This document shows positions 26,391 to 35,293 of a DNA stretch of 64,000 nucleotides, piece after piece. The notes under the pieces are model-generated. The model was not told where the DNA came from and made no database searches. It saw only the letters and a list, made by a program, of their open reading frames with translations. This DNA is from Mycolicibacterium monacense (GTDB lineage: Bacteria > Actinomycetota > Actinomycetes > Mycobacteriales > Mycobacteriaceae). Position numbers and translations under genes: made by a program. Each line of letters begins with the position of its first letter. The first letter of the stretch is position 1. The DNA is taken from NCBI RefSeq assembly GCF_010731575.1, contig NZ_AP022617.1, positions 3,844,001 to 3,908,000 of the forward strand, written 5' to 3'.

Positions 26391-27110
26391 TTACGCCGTC
26401 TCCTCCTCGCCTTCTTCCTCGGCGCGCTGCACGAATGTCTGTGCGGTCTCCTCTTCTTCGTCACCTTCACGCTGGACCGACGGGGTGTCGCACCCGTCCG
26501 CACACCGCTGGACGTCGGGCGGGCGGGCCGGCGCCGGTGCGGCCATCAGACGGTCGGCATTGGCGACGGCATCGCGCTCGAACCGGTCGGACGGGTCACT
26601 GACCTTCACCCCACCACCCGCCTCCGTGCCGTCGACGGGACCGCTGCGCTGTTGAACGACATGGGTCAGCTCGTGGGCCAGCATGTGCTTTCCGGAGTCG
26701 GATCCCGGGTCGTACCTGTCGCGCTGGAACACGATGTTCGATCCCACCGTGTATGCCTGTGCGTTGACCGATTTCGCCGATTCGTGCGCAGCACCGTCGG
26801 TGTGGACCCGGACGTCGCCGAAGTCGTGGCCGAACCGGCCCTCCATGTCGGCGCGGACGTCGGACTGCAGCGGGCTGCCGCCGCCGGAGTTGACCACATC
26901 GTGGACCGGCGAACGCTCCTCCTCCATCAGGGCCGCGGTGCTCCCGTTACCGACCGCGCGTTGCAGACCGGCCACCCCGCGTGGCCCGGCCGCGGCCAGC
27001 CGGCCCGAGAGGGCGGCGCGGAGCGCGATGGACGATTCGGACTCCTCGAGCCGGGACGCCTTGGGCCGCAGGCTGGACTCGAGGCTCTGATCGGTGTCGT
27101 GGACGTGCAT
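26391..27110 (-). CDS. DUF4157 zincin-like eCIS-associated protein
   Basis: 239 residues from the ATG at 27110 ([16 protein letters not shown]), with GTGAGGCGGAA upstream; longer in-frame starts have no support. Core DUF4157 domain: [57 protein letters not shown], and the zinc-binding HExxH in [13 protein letters not shown] at about residue 148. The upstream [18 protein letters not shown] motif resembles the one in the next protein. The C-terminus has three VQR motifs (PDVQR, PSVQR, TFVQR) spaced in an acidic tail. In eCIS loci this family is linked to cargo loading or processing. First gene of the central minus operon. Confidence 0.9.
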   Translation of the reverse strand: MHVHDTDQSLESSLRPKASRLEESESSIALRAALSGRLAAAGPRGVAGLQRAVGNGSTAALMEEERSPVHDVVNSGGGSPLQSDVRADMEGRFGHDFGDVRVHTDGAAHESAKSVNAQAYTVGSNIVFQRDRYDPGSDSGKHMLAHELTHVVQQRSGPVDGTEAGGGVKVSDPSDRFERDAVANADRLMAAPAPARPPDVQRCADGCDTPSVQREGDEEEETAQTFVQRAEEEGEEETA

Positions 27111-27190
27111 TTCCGCCTCACTTCCTGCTGACGTGATGTTGCAACGATCCACCGCCCCGCGGCGTGGGGGAAGACGCGGAGGCGTGGCCG

Positions 27191-27214
27191 TTCGGGCACT
27201 TCGGAGTGCCCGAA
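27191..27214. promoter_or_regulatory. perfect hairpin between the divergent eCIS operons
   Basis: TTCGGGCACT (27191-27200) and AGTGCCCGAA (27205-27214) are a perfect 10-bp inverted repeat separated by the tetranucleotide TCGG. It stands in the 234-nt region between the divergent DUF4157 gene and the sheath gene. It could be an operator or an attenuating stem-loop in the 5' leader of the minus-strand operon. It lacks a T tract. Confidence 0.45.
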
Positions 27215-27300
27215 AGGGCAGACGCCGGTCCGGTCTGATCGGGCATTCACCGATGCCCTGTTGACCGTCCCGCCGCCTCTGCCACCGCCACCGGTTCGCG

Positions 27301-27314
27301 ACCACGATCGTGGT
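27301..27314. promoter_or_regulatory. 14-bp palindrome 30 nt before the sheath gene
   Basis: ACCACGATCGTGGT is a perfect palindrome located 30 nt upstream of the sheath start codon, which has its own ribosome binding site GTGAGGAGG at about 27331-27339. The position fits an operator overlapping or just downstream of the promoter of the particle operon. No second copy was noticed in the window. Confidence 0.45.
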
Positions 27315-27344
27315 GCCAGCCCACCAACTCAGTGAGGAGGCACA

Positions 27345-28883
27345 ATGCCGACCTACCTGTCGCCGGGTGTCTACGTCGAGGAGATCGACTCCGGCTCACG
27401 ACCGATCCAAGGCGTCGGGACGGCGGTGGCGGCCTTCGTGGGCTTCGCCGCGAAGGGGCCGATCAACGAGCCCACGCTCGTCACCAACTGGACCCAGTTC
27501 ACCAACATCTTCGGCGGTCCGATCGAGAATGCCTGTCTGGCGCAGTCGGTGTTCGCGTTCTTCCAGAACGGTGGCGGGAAGGCCTACATCGTCGCCATCG
27601 GCGACGAAGCCGGTCGGAACGGCAACACGACCAGTAACCCCGCCCTCGAGTCGGCGCCACAGGCCATGCTCGGCAAGGGCTTACGCGTGCTGGCCCGCGA
27701 TACCGGGGCGCCGTCCAACAGCCTCAAGGTTCGTGTCGTCGAATCCCAGAAGGACGATGACGGCCAGCAGACCCGCCTGCAGGTGGATGTCCTGCGCAAT
27801 GACGAGCCGATCGAGCACCACGACAACATCACCACCACGCGCGGCAAGACTTTCGTCGTGAGCGTCGTGAACGCCGCCTCACAGCTGATCAAGCTGGAGC
27901 CGGTCAGCGGGCAGTCCCTCGACGACCTGCAAGCCGGGATGGAGGTGGCCCTGGCCGCACCGGCACCCGTGGACGTGGCGCCGCCGGAACAGCTCTCCGC
28001 CGAGGACTACGTCGGTGACGTCACCGAACGCAGTGGTGTGGCCGGACTCGAGGCCGTCGACGAGATCACGATGCTGTGCATGCCCGACCTGATGACGGCC
28101 TATCAGCGCAGCGCCATCGACCTGGAGACCGTGCAGTCGGTGCAGCTGAAGATGATCGCGCACTGCGAACTGATGGGTGACCGGATGGCGATCCTGGACT
28201 CGCCGCCCGGGATGAACGCCCAGCAGGTCAAGGAGTGGCTCGTCGAGAAGGCCAACTACGACTCGAAGTACGCGGCGCTGTACTGGCCATGGGTCAGCAC
28301 CGGCAACGGATACCTACCGCCGTCGGGTTTCATCGCCGGCATCTGGAGCCGCAACGACGACACCCGCGGTGTCCACAAGGCGCCCGCCAACGAGATCGTC
28401 CGCGGCGCGGTCAAACTCGAGTCCAACATCACCAGGAACGAACACGACCTGCTGAACCCGGCGGGTGTCAACTGCATCCGGTCGTTCCCCGGCCGGGGCA
28501 TCCGGGTGTGGGGCGCCCGCACGCTGTCGAGTGATCCGGCCTGGCGCTACCTGAACATCCGGCGGCTCTTCAACTACCTGGAGGAGTCCATCCTGGAGAA
28601 CACCGACTGGGTGGTGTTCGAGCCGAACGACGACGCGCTGTGGGCGAAACTGCGGCGCACCATCAGCGCGTTCCTGGTCAACGAGTGGCGCAAGGGTGCG
28701 TTGTTCGGCCAGACACCCGACGAGGCGTTCTTCGTCAAGTGCGATGCGGAGACCAATCCGGCCGAGGGTATCGACGCCGGTGAGGTGGTCTGCCAGATCG
28801 GTGTCGCCCCGGTCAAACCTGCCGAGTTCGTCATTTTCCGGCTCGCCCAGTACTCCGGCGGGACCAGCCTGGTAGCCGAGTGA
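27345..28883 (+). CDS. eCIS contractile sheath protein (Pvc2/Cis2 type)
   Basis: 512 residues, the normal size of a phage-type tail sheath subunit. N-terminus [20 protein letters not shown] is the sheath signature that donates a strand to the neighbouring subunit. Then come [40 protein letters not shown], and in the C-terminal core [36 protein letters not shown] and [20 protein letters not shown]. The sheath contracts to drive the inner tube into the target. Only one sheath gene is seen, while several eCIS have two or three. First gene of the 11-kb particle operon, preceded by GAGGAGG. Confidence 0.97.
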   Translation: MPTYLSPGVYVEEIDSGSRPIQGVGTAVAAFVGFAAKGPINEPTLVTNWTQFTNIFGGPIENACLAQSVFAFFQNGGGKAYIVAIGDEAGRNGNTTSNPALESAPQAMLGKGLRVLARDTGAPSNSLKVRVVESQKDDDGQQTRLQVDVLRNDEPIEHHDNITTTRGKTFVVSVVNAASQLIKLEPVSGQSLDDLQAGMEVALAAPAPVDVAPPEQLSAEDYVGDVTERSGVAGLEAVDEITMLCMPDLMTAYQRSAIDLETVQSVQLKMIAHCELMGDRMAILDSPPGMNAQQVKEWLVEKANYDSKYAALYWPWVSTGNGYLPPSGFIAGIWSRNDDTRGVHKAPANEIVRGAVKLESNITRNEHDLLNPAGVNCIRSFPGRGIRVWGARTLSSDPAWRYLNIRRLFNYLEESILENTDWVVFEPNDDALWAKLRRTISAFLVNEWRKGALFGQTPDEAFFVKCDAETNPAEGIDAGEVVCQIGVAPVKPAEFVIFRLAQYSGGTSLVAE

Positions 28884-28919
28884 CACCGCACGAATCGACA
28901 CCGAAAGTAGGGACACACC

Positions 28920-29372
28920 ATGGCTCTGCCCGAAAACGACAGCTCCGTAGGCCATTCGTTCGGCCTGGAGTTCGACGGCATTCAGATCAAGGCGATCACC
29001 GAGGTGACCGGGCTGAAGATGGAACAGGACGTCATCGAGTACAAGTCCAACACCGCGGCCGACGGCAAGTATCTGGTCAAGAAGCTGCCCGGTCGGTGGA
29101 AGGCGGGCGAGTGCACGCTCACCCGCCCGTTGACCGGTGACCAGAGCTTCGACAAGTGGGTGAAGGACTCACAGCTGGGCAAGATGGGCAACGCCCGCAA
29201 AGGCGGCGCGATCGTGGTCTACGACTACGAGGGCAAAGCCGTCAAGCGGTACAAGATCACCGCGGCGTGGCCGAAGAGCCTCGAGATCAGCTCGCTGAAG
29301 GCCGGTGACACCAGCGTGCTCACCGAGAAACTCGTGTTGACCTACGAGAAGTGCGAGCCCGAGGGTGCGTAG
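28920..29372 (+). CDS. eCIS inner tube protein (Pvc1/Hcp-like), first copy
   Basis: 150 residues of the T4-like tube fold: SVGHSFGLEFDGIQIKAITE, EYKSNTAADGKYLVKKLPG, TLTRPLTGDQSFDKWV and the closing LEISSLKAGDTSVLTEKLVLTYE. Stacked hexamers make the inner tube that carries cargo. It starts 37 nt after the sheath stop and its last 8 nt overlap the next gene. A second, divergent tube protein is encoded at 32005-32457. Confidence 0.95.
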   Translation: MALPENDSSVGHSFGLEFDGIQIKAITEVTGLKMEQDVIEYKSNTAADGKYLVKKLPGRWKAGECTLTRPLTGDQSFDKWVKDSQLGKMGNARKGGAIVVYDYEGKAVKRYKITAAWPKSLEISSLKAGDTSVLTEKLVLTYEKCEPEGA

Positions 29373-29805
29373 AGGACCCGCCCTCGCCGTCTCCGACGCC
29401 GTTGACCACGAGGCGCCGGGGGCACCGGACCGCGAGCTGCGCACCGAGTTTCCGTTCACCCTGCCCCGCGGCTACGTCGACGGGAACCGAGAGATCCACC
29501 GGCACGGGGTGATGCGATTGGCCACTGCCCGTGACGAATTGGTGTCCCAACGCGACGACCGGGTGCGCGAGGATCCGCGCTACCTCAGCGTCGTGCTGAT
29601 CGGCCGGGTGGTGGAGCGCCTCGGCGGGATCGAGGACGTCCACGCCGGCGTGATCGAGAACCTGTTCGCATCCGATCTGGCGTTCCTGCAGGACCTCTAC
29701 CGGCGGGTGAACCAGGACGGCCACACCCAGGCGGCGGTGCGCTGCCCGGGGTGCGGCAACGAGTTCACCGTCGACTTCGCCGGGAGCCGCCTGGGGGAAT
29801 CGTGA
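29365..29805 (+). CDS. eCIS tail assembly chaperone-like protein
   Basis: 146 residues beginning at GTG 29365, overlapping the tube gene by 8 nt. Visible features: PFTLPRGYVDGNREIHRHGVM, a helical core LSVVLIGRVVERLGGIEDVH, LFASDLAFLQDLYRRVNQ, and a C-terminal cysteine pair CPGCGNEFTVD. Small proteins of this shape follow the tube gene in phage and eCIS clusters and are thought to assist tail assembly. The exact role is not shown by the sequence. The next gene starts 4 nt inside its end. Confidence 0.75.
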   Translation: MRRGPALAVSDAVDHEAPGAPDRELRTEFPFTLPRGYVDGNREIHRHGVMRLATARDELVSQRDDRVREDPRYLSVVLIGRVVERLGGIEDVHAGVIENLFASDLAFLQDLYRRVNQDGHTQAAVRCPGCGNEFTVDFAGSRLGES

Positions 29806-29960
29806 CGTACGGGACCGAGCACTTGCACGAGGAGGTCTCGTACATCGCCTACCACCTCCATTGGCCGCTCGATCAGTTACTGGATCTCGAGCACCAGGAC
29901 CGGCGGCGCTACCTGCGTCTGGTCCAGAACCTCTGCGCGCAGAACAGAAACGGACGGTGA
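29802..29960 (+). CDS. DUF6760-like small eCIS protein
   Basis: 52 residues from GTG 29802: VTYGTEHLHEEVSYIAYHLH, then WPLDQLLDLEHQDRRRYLR and a short basic end. It overlaps the preceding chaperone-like gene by 4 nt (GTGA) and lies 3 nt before the VQR-repeat gene. Tiny proteins with WPxxxLLxLxHxxRRRYL are regularly found at this position in actinobacterial eCIS loci and in phage tail clusters; I know the family as DUF6760. In phages a paired short product often comes from a frameshift, but here the overlap alone is enough. Confidence 0.75.
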   Translation: MTYGTEHLHEEVSYIAYHLHWPLDQLLDLEHQDRRRYLRLVQNLCAQNRNGR

Positions 29961-29963
29961 GCG

Positions 29964-31991
29964 ATGGCAGGACCGGTCCGGTGGTGGCCATGGCGGCGAC
30001 CGCGCCCGACGCCGGCGGAGACGCCGGCGCCATCACCTGATCCGCGTTGGCATGCGCTGGCGCCGATACAGCGGACCGTCGACGGCATGACTCCGACGGC
30101 CCCACTCGACGGGTTCTCCGCCTCCCTGACCACCGCACAGAATCCTGCGCTCACCTCCTCCGCCGCGATGCTGGCGACCGGGCACGCGTCGTTGGCGATC
30201 CTCGGCACCGGTGACCCACCGACCGCGCGCGCGCCAATCAATGCGGCTGTGCCGCAGAACCGTTCGTGGCAGCGGTCGGTGAGCCTGCCCCAGCGGATGC
30301 TGCCCGCCCCGCCGGTTCCTGTTCAGCGAAGCCCGGACACCGCGCCACCGATGACCCCGGACGTCGTCGGCGCCGCCGATCCCGTCGAGATGGCGCCAAC
30401 CCCGTCGATCACCGTGGCCGAGCCTGCGCCCGGGAACACGCCGCTGACCCGGGCGCCGGAACTCGGTGAGTACCGCGAGGTTCCCGTCGTGGTACCACAG
30501 TCGACCGCCACAGGTGTCACAGCCGACCACGCGCCCGCCGAGCCGGCCCGCCACGGGCAACCCGTGCGGTCCGCCCCGCCGGTGCAGCGACTCGAAGGCT
30601 CGGCCACCCCGACCGCGATACCGGATACCTCGGTGCAGCCACCCCCGGTCCAGCGCGCGGAGACCCCAGTGACGCTCTCCGGCAACGCTTCCCATCGATC
30701 CACCGACGCCGGCCGCAACATCGTCGCACGCAGCGCACCGGCGCCGCCTCTCCCGTCGGCACTCCGAGCCATCACGGAGTCGGAAGCCACCGGGCCGTCC
30801 GTGATCCCGGCACCGGTCCTCGACGACCCGCCCCCGGGCCGGCCCGTCCCCGCCGTGACCGACCTTACGGACACCGCCGAGGCCCCGGCCGCAGCGCCGC
30901 CTCCACTCGACGTCCAGCGGTCCGCCCACAGTGAGAGCATCACCTGGTTCTCCCCCGACGACCCCGTTCGGCTTCCACCGACCGCTCACCCGGTCGCCGT
31001 CGGCCGCCCCCAGGCGGCGGCGCCCGCCGTCGCCGTACAGCGCGTGTCCCCGCGGCCACCGACCGCGCAGCCTGCTCCCGCCGTCCCCGCGCGTGAATGC
31101 CCGCCGGCGACCACACCGCTGAAGCCGCCGCCCCCGGCGCCGCCGGCCGTACAGGTCGCCACGGCGGTTGTGGCACAGCGAGTCCGCCGCCATGAGCCGA
31201 CGGAGACCGCCGCCGTCGCTGCCGCACAACGTATATCGGTCAAACCGGTTCCCGAGCCGACCACACCCCCACCGCCGCCGCCCGCGGTCGAGGCACCGCA
31301 CATCCGGACCGATGCGCCCACTGCGACCGAACCCAAGTTCGCTGTACAGCGCGTCGCGACACCCGCGCGCCCAGCGCCCCCCGTCCCCCTCCCTTCCGTC
31401 GGCACACCTCGAGCGCAGCAGGGTTCCGCGGTGGTTCGGTCCGTCGTCCCGGAAGTGCAGCGCGCCGTCTCGCCGGCCACCCCGGAACCCGCGGTGGCCC
31501 CGGTCCCGCGCAGGCTCGTTGTCCTGCCCCCGCTGCGCGCACCTGTCCATCCGGTCACGCGCTCCCCCGACACGCCGACGGTGCAGCAGATCGCGGAGAG
31601 CCCGGCGCCGGTGCCGTTGCAGCGCATGTTCGAACACACCGCCGCACCGCCCGGCCCGCGTGACCGGCCCTCCGCCGCGACGCCGTTCCCGCCGCCCCCA
31701 TCGGTCACGCAATACGACGGATACACCGAGGTCAGCTTCGACCAACACTCGGTGCAACGCGACGCCGACCCGCCCGAGAGTCCCGATCCGCCAGACGAAC
31801 CCGCGCTACCGCAGGCTCCGCTGACGGCCACACCCGCGGCATCCCCGGCCGCCACCGGTGGCGTGCCGGCGGCGGGCGGCAACATCGACGAACTGGTCAA
31901 CCGCCTCTACGACCCGCTGGCCGCGCGGCTGCGTTCGGAGCTCTGGCTCGACCGGGAACGGGCCGGCGTCCTGATGGACCTGCGCCGATGA
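29964..31991 (+). CDS. proline-rich VQR-repeat eCIS protein
   Basis: 675 residues. The N-terminal 610 residues are low-complexity (Pro, Ala, Thr, Val) and contain about a dozen hydrophobic-Gln-Arg triplets: eight VQR, two AQR, one LQR and one IQR, for example PPVQRLEG, PVQRAETP, FAVQRVAT, HSVQRDAD. The C-terminal 40 residues are ordered and helical: GGNIDELVNRLYDPLAARLR, then SELWLDRERAGVLMDLRR. The same VQR triplets occur in the DUF4157 protein. It lies between the assembly genes and the second tube gene. I do not know the biochemical role; it might be a scaffold or linker that gets cut at the repeats. Confidence 0.7.
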   Translation: MAGPVRWWPWRRPRPTPAETPAPSPDPRWHALAPIQRTVDGMTPTAPLDGFSASLTTAQNPALTSSAAMLATGHASLAILGTGDPPTARAPINAAVPQNRSWQRSVSLPQRMLPAPPVPVQRSPDTAPPMTPDVVGAADPVEMAPTPSITVAEPAPGNTPLTRAPELGEYREVPVVVPQSTATGVTADHAPAEPARHGQPVRSAPPVQRLEGSATPTAIPDTSVQPPPVQRAETPVTLSGNASHRSTDAGRNIVARSAPAPPLPSALRAITESEATGPSVIPAPVLDDPPPGRPVPAVTDLTDTAEAPAAAPPPLDVQRSAHSESITWFSPDDPVRLPPTAHPVAVGRPQAAAPAVAVQRVSPRPPTAQPAPAVPARECPPATTPLKPPPPAPPAVQVATAVVAQRVRRHEPTETAAVAAAQRISVKPVPEPTTPPPPPPAVEAPHIRTDAPTATEPKFAVQRVATPARPAPPVPLPSVGTPRAQQGSAVVRSVVPEVQRAVSPATPEPAVAPVPRRLVVLPPLRAPVHPVTRSPDTPTVQQIAESPAPVPLQRMFEHTAAPPGPRDRPSAATPFPPPPSVTQYDGYTEVSFDQHSVQRDADPPESPDPPDEPALPQAPLTATPAASPAATGGVPAAGGNIDELVNRLYDPLAARLRSELWLDRERAGVLMDLRR

Positions 31992-32004
31992 CAAGGGAGG
32001 ACCG

Positions 32005-32457
32005 ATGAGTGGAGACGCCGCCGGCGACAACGACGAACCCTGGGTGGGTGTGTGCTTCGCGGTCGAACTCGACAAGGAGTCCATCGGCACGTTCTCCACC
32101 TGCGAGGGTCTCGGGCTCGAGGTCGTGATGGAACAGCGCGAGGAAGGCGGCAACAACGCCATGGTCTGGCAACTGCCGACACGGATGAAGTTCAGCAACA
32201 TCAAACTGTCCCGCCCCGTCGGGCGGGACAGCGAGAAGCTGATCAAGTGGATATCCGCCGCGCTGGGCGGGATCAAGCCGACCACTGCGGTGATCAAGGC
32301 CATGCGCTCCGACGGCGAAGCGATCGCCACGTGGTCCCTCGACGGCGTCGTACCGGTCCGCTGGACCGGTCCCAGCCTGAACCTGGACTCCCCGAAGGTG
32401 TTCACCGAGACCCTCGAGATCGCCCATCACGGTTTCCTCCCGGGCGGTAAGGGCTGA
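32005..32457 (+). CDS. eCIS tube-like protein (Pvc5/Hcp-like), second copy
   Basis: 150 residues, same tube fold as 28920-29372 but distinct in sequence: WVGVCFAVELDKESIGTFST, EGLGLEVVMEQREEGGNNAM, WQLPTRMKFSNIKLSRPVGR, LIKWISAALGG and KVFTETLEIAHHGFLPG. In characterised eCIS such a second protein initiates the tube at the baseplate (Pvc5). The ribosome binding site AAGGGAGG lies at 31992-32002. It overlaps the LysM gene by one nucleotide (TGATG). Confidence 0.92.
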   Translation: MSGDAAGDNDEPWVGVCFAVELDKESIGTFSTCEGLGLEVVMEQREEGGNNAMVWQLPTRMKFSNIKLSRPVGRDSEKLIKWISAALGGIKPTTAVIKAMRSDGEAIATWSLDGVVPVRWTGPSLNLDSPKVFTETLEIAHHGFLPGGKG

Positions 32458-33221
32458 TGACCGCCATCGCGCTCACCAGTTCGGGTAAGCCGGCCAACAT
32501 CTCCGACAGCACTGTCGTCAGTTCGGCCAACCCGTCGTACGATCACGCGTCGATCGACATGTACGAGGCGACCGACGCCCCCGGCGGCAGCAAGCGCGGA
32601 TCCCCGATCGGCAGCATCGCTTTCCAGTTCAACCCCAAAGAAGTGACGATCAGCAAGTCCGCGAAGTGGGAGCGGAAGCCGGTCAAAGGCGCCAAACAGG
32701 CTGGGCCGCCGGAGTTCAGCGGCGCCGACCCCTGCAAGCTCACGCTCGAGATGTTCTTCGACGCCACGCTCAAACACACCGACAGTGTCGTCGACGCGGT
32801 GGAGAAACTGTTCAGTTGTTGTGTGCCGGTGGAGAAATCGCGCAACGCGAAGAAACCGATGCCGCCGCTGGTGGTCTTCAAGTGGGGCAACGTCACGAGT
32901 TTCCCGGCCTTCGTCACGCAGGTGAGCGCGAAGTACACCCGCTTCGCCCCGAACGGTGTTCCCATCCGAGCGGTCTGTTCGGTCAACCTCGAGGAGATGC
33001 CCGCCGAACAGAGCAAGCAGAACCCGACCTCCGGGGTGTTCAACGTCGACCGCGCCCACACCATGATCTCCGGCGACACACTGGCTCTGGTGGCCTACCG
33101 CGAGTACGGCAACCCCAACATGTGGCGCGCGCTCGCGGACTACAACCGGATCGACGACCCGATGCGTATCGCCGCAGGCACACCGATCCTTCTCCCGCCC
33201 GCCGAAACCCTGGCGAGGTGA
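32457..33221 (+). CDS. LysM-containing baseplate hub adaptor (Pvc7/Cis7 type)
   Basis: 254 residues. The main part (AFQFNPKEVTISKSAKWERK, PPEFSGADPCKLTLEMFFDA, PPLVVFKWGNVTSFPAFVTQ, GVPIRAVCSVNLEEMP) is the gp53/Pvc7-type fold that links tube and hub. The C-terminus is a LysM-like module: HTMISGDTLALVAYREYGNP, NMWRALADYNRIDDP, GTPILLPP. LysM normally binds peptidoglycan-type sugars, but in this position it is a structural part of the baseplate. It begins inside the stop codon of the second tube gene. Confidence 0.92.
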   Translation: MTAIALTSSGKPANISDSTVVSSANPSYDHASIDMYEATDAPGGSKRGSPIGSIAFQFNPKEVTISKSAKWERKPVKGAKQAGPPEFSGADPCKLTLEMFFDATLKHTDSVVDAVEKLFSCCVPVEKSRNAKKPMPPLVVFKWGNVTSFPAFVTQVSAKYTRFAPNGVPIRAVCSVNLEEMPAEQSKQNPTSGVFNVDRAHTMISGDTLALVAYREYGNPNMWRALADYNRIDDPMRIAAGTPILLPPAETLAR

Positions 33222-33227
33222 GCCGCG

Positions 33228-34991
33228 ATGACCAGCACCGCCACCTTCCTCGTCACCTTCGACGACCAACCGCTGCCCGCCGACGTGACGGCGCTGCTGG
33301 CGTCGGCGTACGTCGACTTCAGCCTGCGGCTGCCGGATACGTTCATGCTCCGGTTCCGCGATCCCGGTCGCATCGTCGTCGACAAGTCGAAGGTACGGAT
33401 GGGCACCAAGGTCAAGATCTCCGTCGCCACCGACTCCACCCCAACCCCCGAACCGCTGCTGTCCGGTGAGGTCACCGCGGTGGAGGCGGTGTTCGACAAC
33501 ACCGGATCCTTCACCGCGATAAGGGGATTCGACCCGACACATCGGTTGTTCCGGGGGAGGCACACCACCTCCTACACACAGATCACCGCCTCCGACGCGG
33601 TGACGCAGGTGGCCCAGCGCGCAGGACTGACACCGGGCCGGGTGGACTCCACCCCCACCGTGTTCGACCACCTCGGCCAGTGCGGGCAGACGGACTGGGA
33701 GTTCCTCGACACAGTCGCCCGTCGCGTGGGGTTCGAGCTGAAGATGCGGGAGGACAAACTCGATTTCAGCGCACGCCAACCCGCCGAGAAGGCGCCCTCG
33801 CAGGCAACGCAGACCGCCAACCCTCTGGTGTTGCGGTTGGGCACCGACCTGCTGCGGTTCCGCGGCGTCGTCACCGCCGCAGAGCAGGTCGCCAAGGTCG
33901 AGGTGCGCGGCTGGGACGTGGCGCAGAAACGCAAGATCGTCAGCACGGTGCCGGCGGGCACCACCAGCGTCGAACTGCCGACTCTGACACCGCAGAACAT
34001 GGCGAACGCGTTCGGTGACCCGACCTACGTCGCCTCGGATGTCGCCTATCGCACTCAGTCCGAGGCGGATTCCGCCGCCGGCGCGCTCGCCGAGGAGATC
34101 GGCAGCTCGTTCGCCGAAGTCGACGCAGTGGCCCGCGGCAACCCGAAGTTACGCGCCGACGTCAGTGTCATGATCGAGAACGCGGGAGCCCCGTTCGACG
34201 GGAAGTACACGATCACCACCGCACGGCATCGCTACGACGTCAACAGCGGCGGGTACACCACCGCGTTCTCGGTCACCGGCCGCCAGGAGCGCAGCCTCTA
34301 CGGACTGGCCGGGGGCGGCGGTCACGCACCGGGCGGTTTCGGCGTCGTCATCGCCCTGGTCTCCGACGCCAACGATCCGGCCGGGCAGGGGCGGGTGCGG
34401 CTGACATTCCCATGGTTGTCCGACGAGTACGTCAGCGACTGGGCACGCACTGTGCAGCTCGGCGCCGGCAGCTCCCGCGGCGGCCTGATCCTGCCGGAGG
34501 TCGGAGACGAGGTGCTCGTCGCATTCGAACAGGGTGACCCCCAACGGCCCTACGTACTCGGCGGTCTGCACAACGGAACCGACCTGCCCGACGCCGCGGG
34601 ACCCAGCGTGATCGACGGCGGGTCCGGTGCGGTGAACCGCCGCTCGCTGGTGTCGCGCCGCGGCCACCGCATCGACCTGTTCGACGACGAGGGCCGCTCC
34701 GACGGCGTCACCGCCGCCACCGGCGACGGCAAGTTGCGGGTCGCCCTCGACGCGGCGGGCAGCCGGATCGACGTGCACAGCGACGGCACGGTGACGGTCA
34801 CCGGGACCCGGGGTGTGGTCGTCGACGCCGCGGGCGACAAGCTCGAGTTGAAGGGCCGCGAGATCAGTATCACTGCCGCTCAGAGTGTTTCGGTGAAGGC
34901 GCCCTCCATCAAGGTGACGGCCGACACCACGGCGACGGTGTCCGCCTCCGGACCCACGGTCATCCAGGGCGCCCCCGTGAAGATCAACTGA
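33228..34991 (+). CDS. VgrG/gp5-type spike protein (Pvc8/Cis8)
   Basis: 587 residues. N-terminal gp27-like hub domains span about 1-350 (LLSGEVTAVEAVFDNTGSFT, ASDAVTQVAQRAGLTP, LGQCGQTDWEFLDTVARRVG). The gp5-type OB fold follows (FGVVIALVSDANDPAGQGRV, RLTFPWLSDEYVSDWARTVQ, GLILPEVGDEVLVAFEQGD, RPYVLGGLHNGTDLPD). The C-terminal end is a beta-helix spike (AGDKLELKGREISITAAQSV, SVKAPSIKVTADTTATVSAS). The trimer forms the needle that leads the tube. It starts 6 nt after the LysM gene. Confidence 0.95.
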   Translation: MTSTATFLVTFDDQPLPADVTALLASAYVDFSLRLPDTFMLRFRDPGRIVVDKSKVRMGTKVKISVATDSTPTPEPLLSGEVTAVEAVFDNTGSFTAIRGFDPTHRLFRGRHTTSYTQITASDAVTQVAQRAGLTPGRVDSTPTVFDHLGQCGQTDWEFLDTVARRVGFELKMREDKLDFSARQPAEKAPSQATQTANPLVLRLGTDLLRFRGVVTAAEQVAKVEVRGWDVAQKRKIVSTVPAGTTSVELPTLTPQNMANAFGDPTYVASDVAYRTQSEADSAAGALAEEIGSSFAEVDAVARGNPKLRADVSVMIENAGAPFDGKYTITTARHRYDVNSGGYTTAFSVTGRQERSLYGLAGGGGHAPGGFGVVIALVSDANDPAGQGRVRLTFPWLSDEYVSDWARTVQLGAGSSRGGLILPEVGDEVLVAFEQGDPQRPYVLGGLHNGTDLPDAAGPSVIDGGSGAVNRRSLVSRRGHRIDLFDDEGRSDGVTAATGDGKLRVALDAAGSRIDVHSDGTVTVTGTRGVVVDAAGDKLELKGREISITAAQSVSVKAPSIKVTADTTATVSASGPTVIQGAPVKIN

Positions 34992-35000
34992 ACGGAGAAC

Positions 35001-35291
35001 ATGTCGATGCCTCCAGCCGCCAGGGTCGGCGATCCGACCGGTCATCCCGGGATCATCACCGGTCCCGGCGTGCCCTCCGTGCTCCTCGCGGGAAAACCGG
35101 CCGCCGTCGTCGGCGACATGCACACCTGCATGATGCCTCCGCCGGCAGCCCACCCGCCGACCCCGCTCGTCGGACCCGGTTGCCCCACCGTGCTGATCGG
35201 CGGCCGGGTCGCCGCCGTGGTCGGCGACCTCGCCGGCTGCTCGGCGCCGATCCTGCCGCCCGGCGCGGTCAACGTACTGATCGGAGGGTGA
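35001..35291 (+). CDS. PAAR spike-tip protein (Pvc10 type)
   Basis: 96 residues made of one PAAR domain: PPAARVGDPTGHPGIITGPG, VLLAGKPAAVVGDMHTC, HPPTPLVGPGCPTVLIGGRV and AAVVGDLAGCS. His and Cys residues at the expected places would bind a metal at the cone apex. It sharpens the VgrG trimer. CGGAGAAC before the ATG at 35001 decides the start over the ATG two codons later. The next gene begins 2 nt after its stop. Confidence 0.95.
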   Translation: MSMPPAARVGDPTGHPGIITGPGVPSVLLAGKPAAVVGDMHTCMMPPPAAHPPTPLVGPGCPTVLIGGRVAAVVGDLAGCSAPILPPGAVNVLIGG

Positions 35292-35293
35292 GC

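Noticed and set aside
30033..31757. 574-residue minus-strand frame opposite the VQR-repeat gene
   Set aside because: Arg/Gly-rich shadow; the plus-strand frame has tight operon spacing and an ordered C-terminus.
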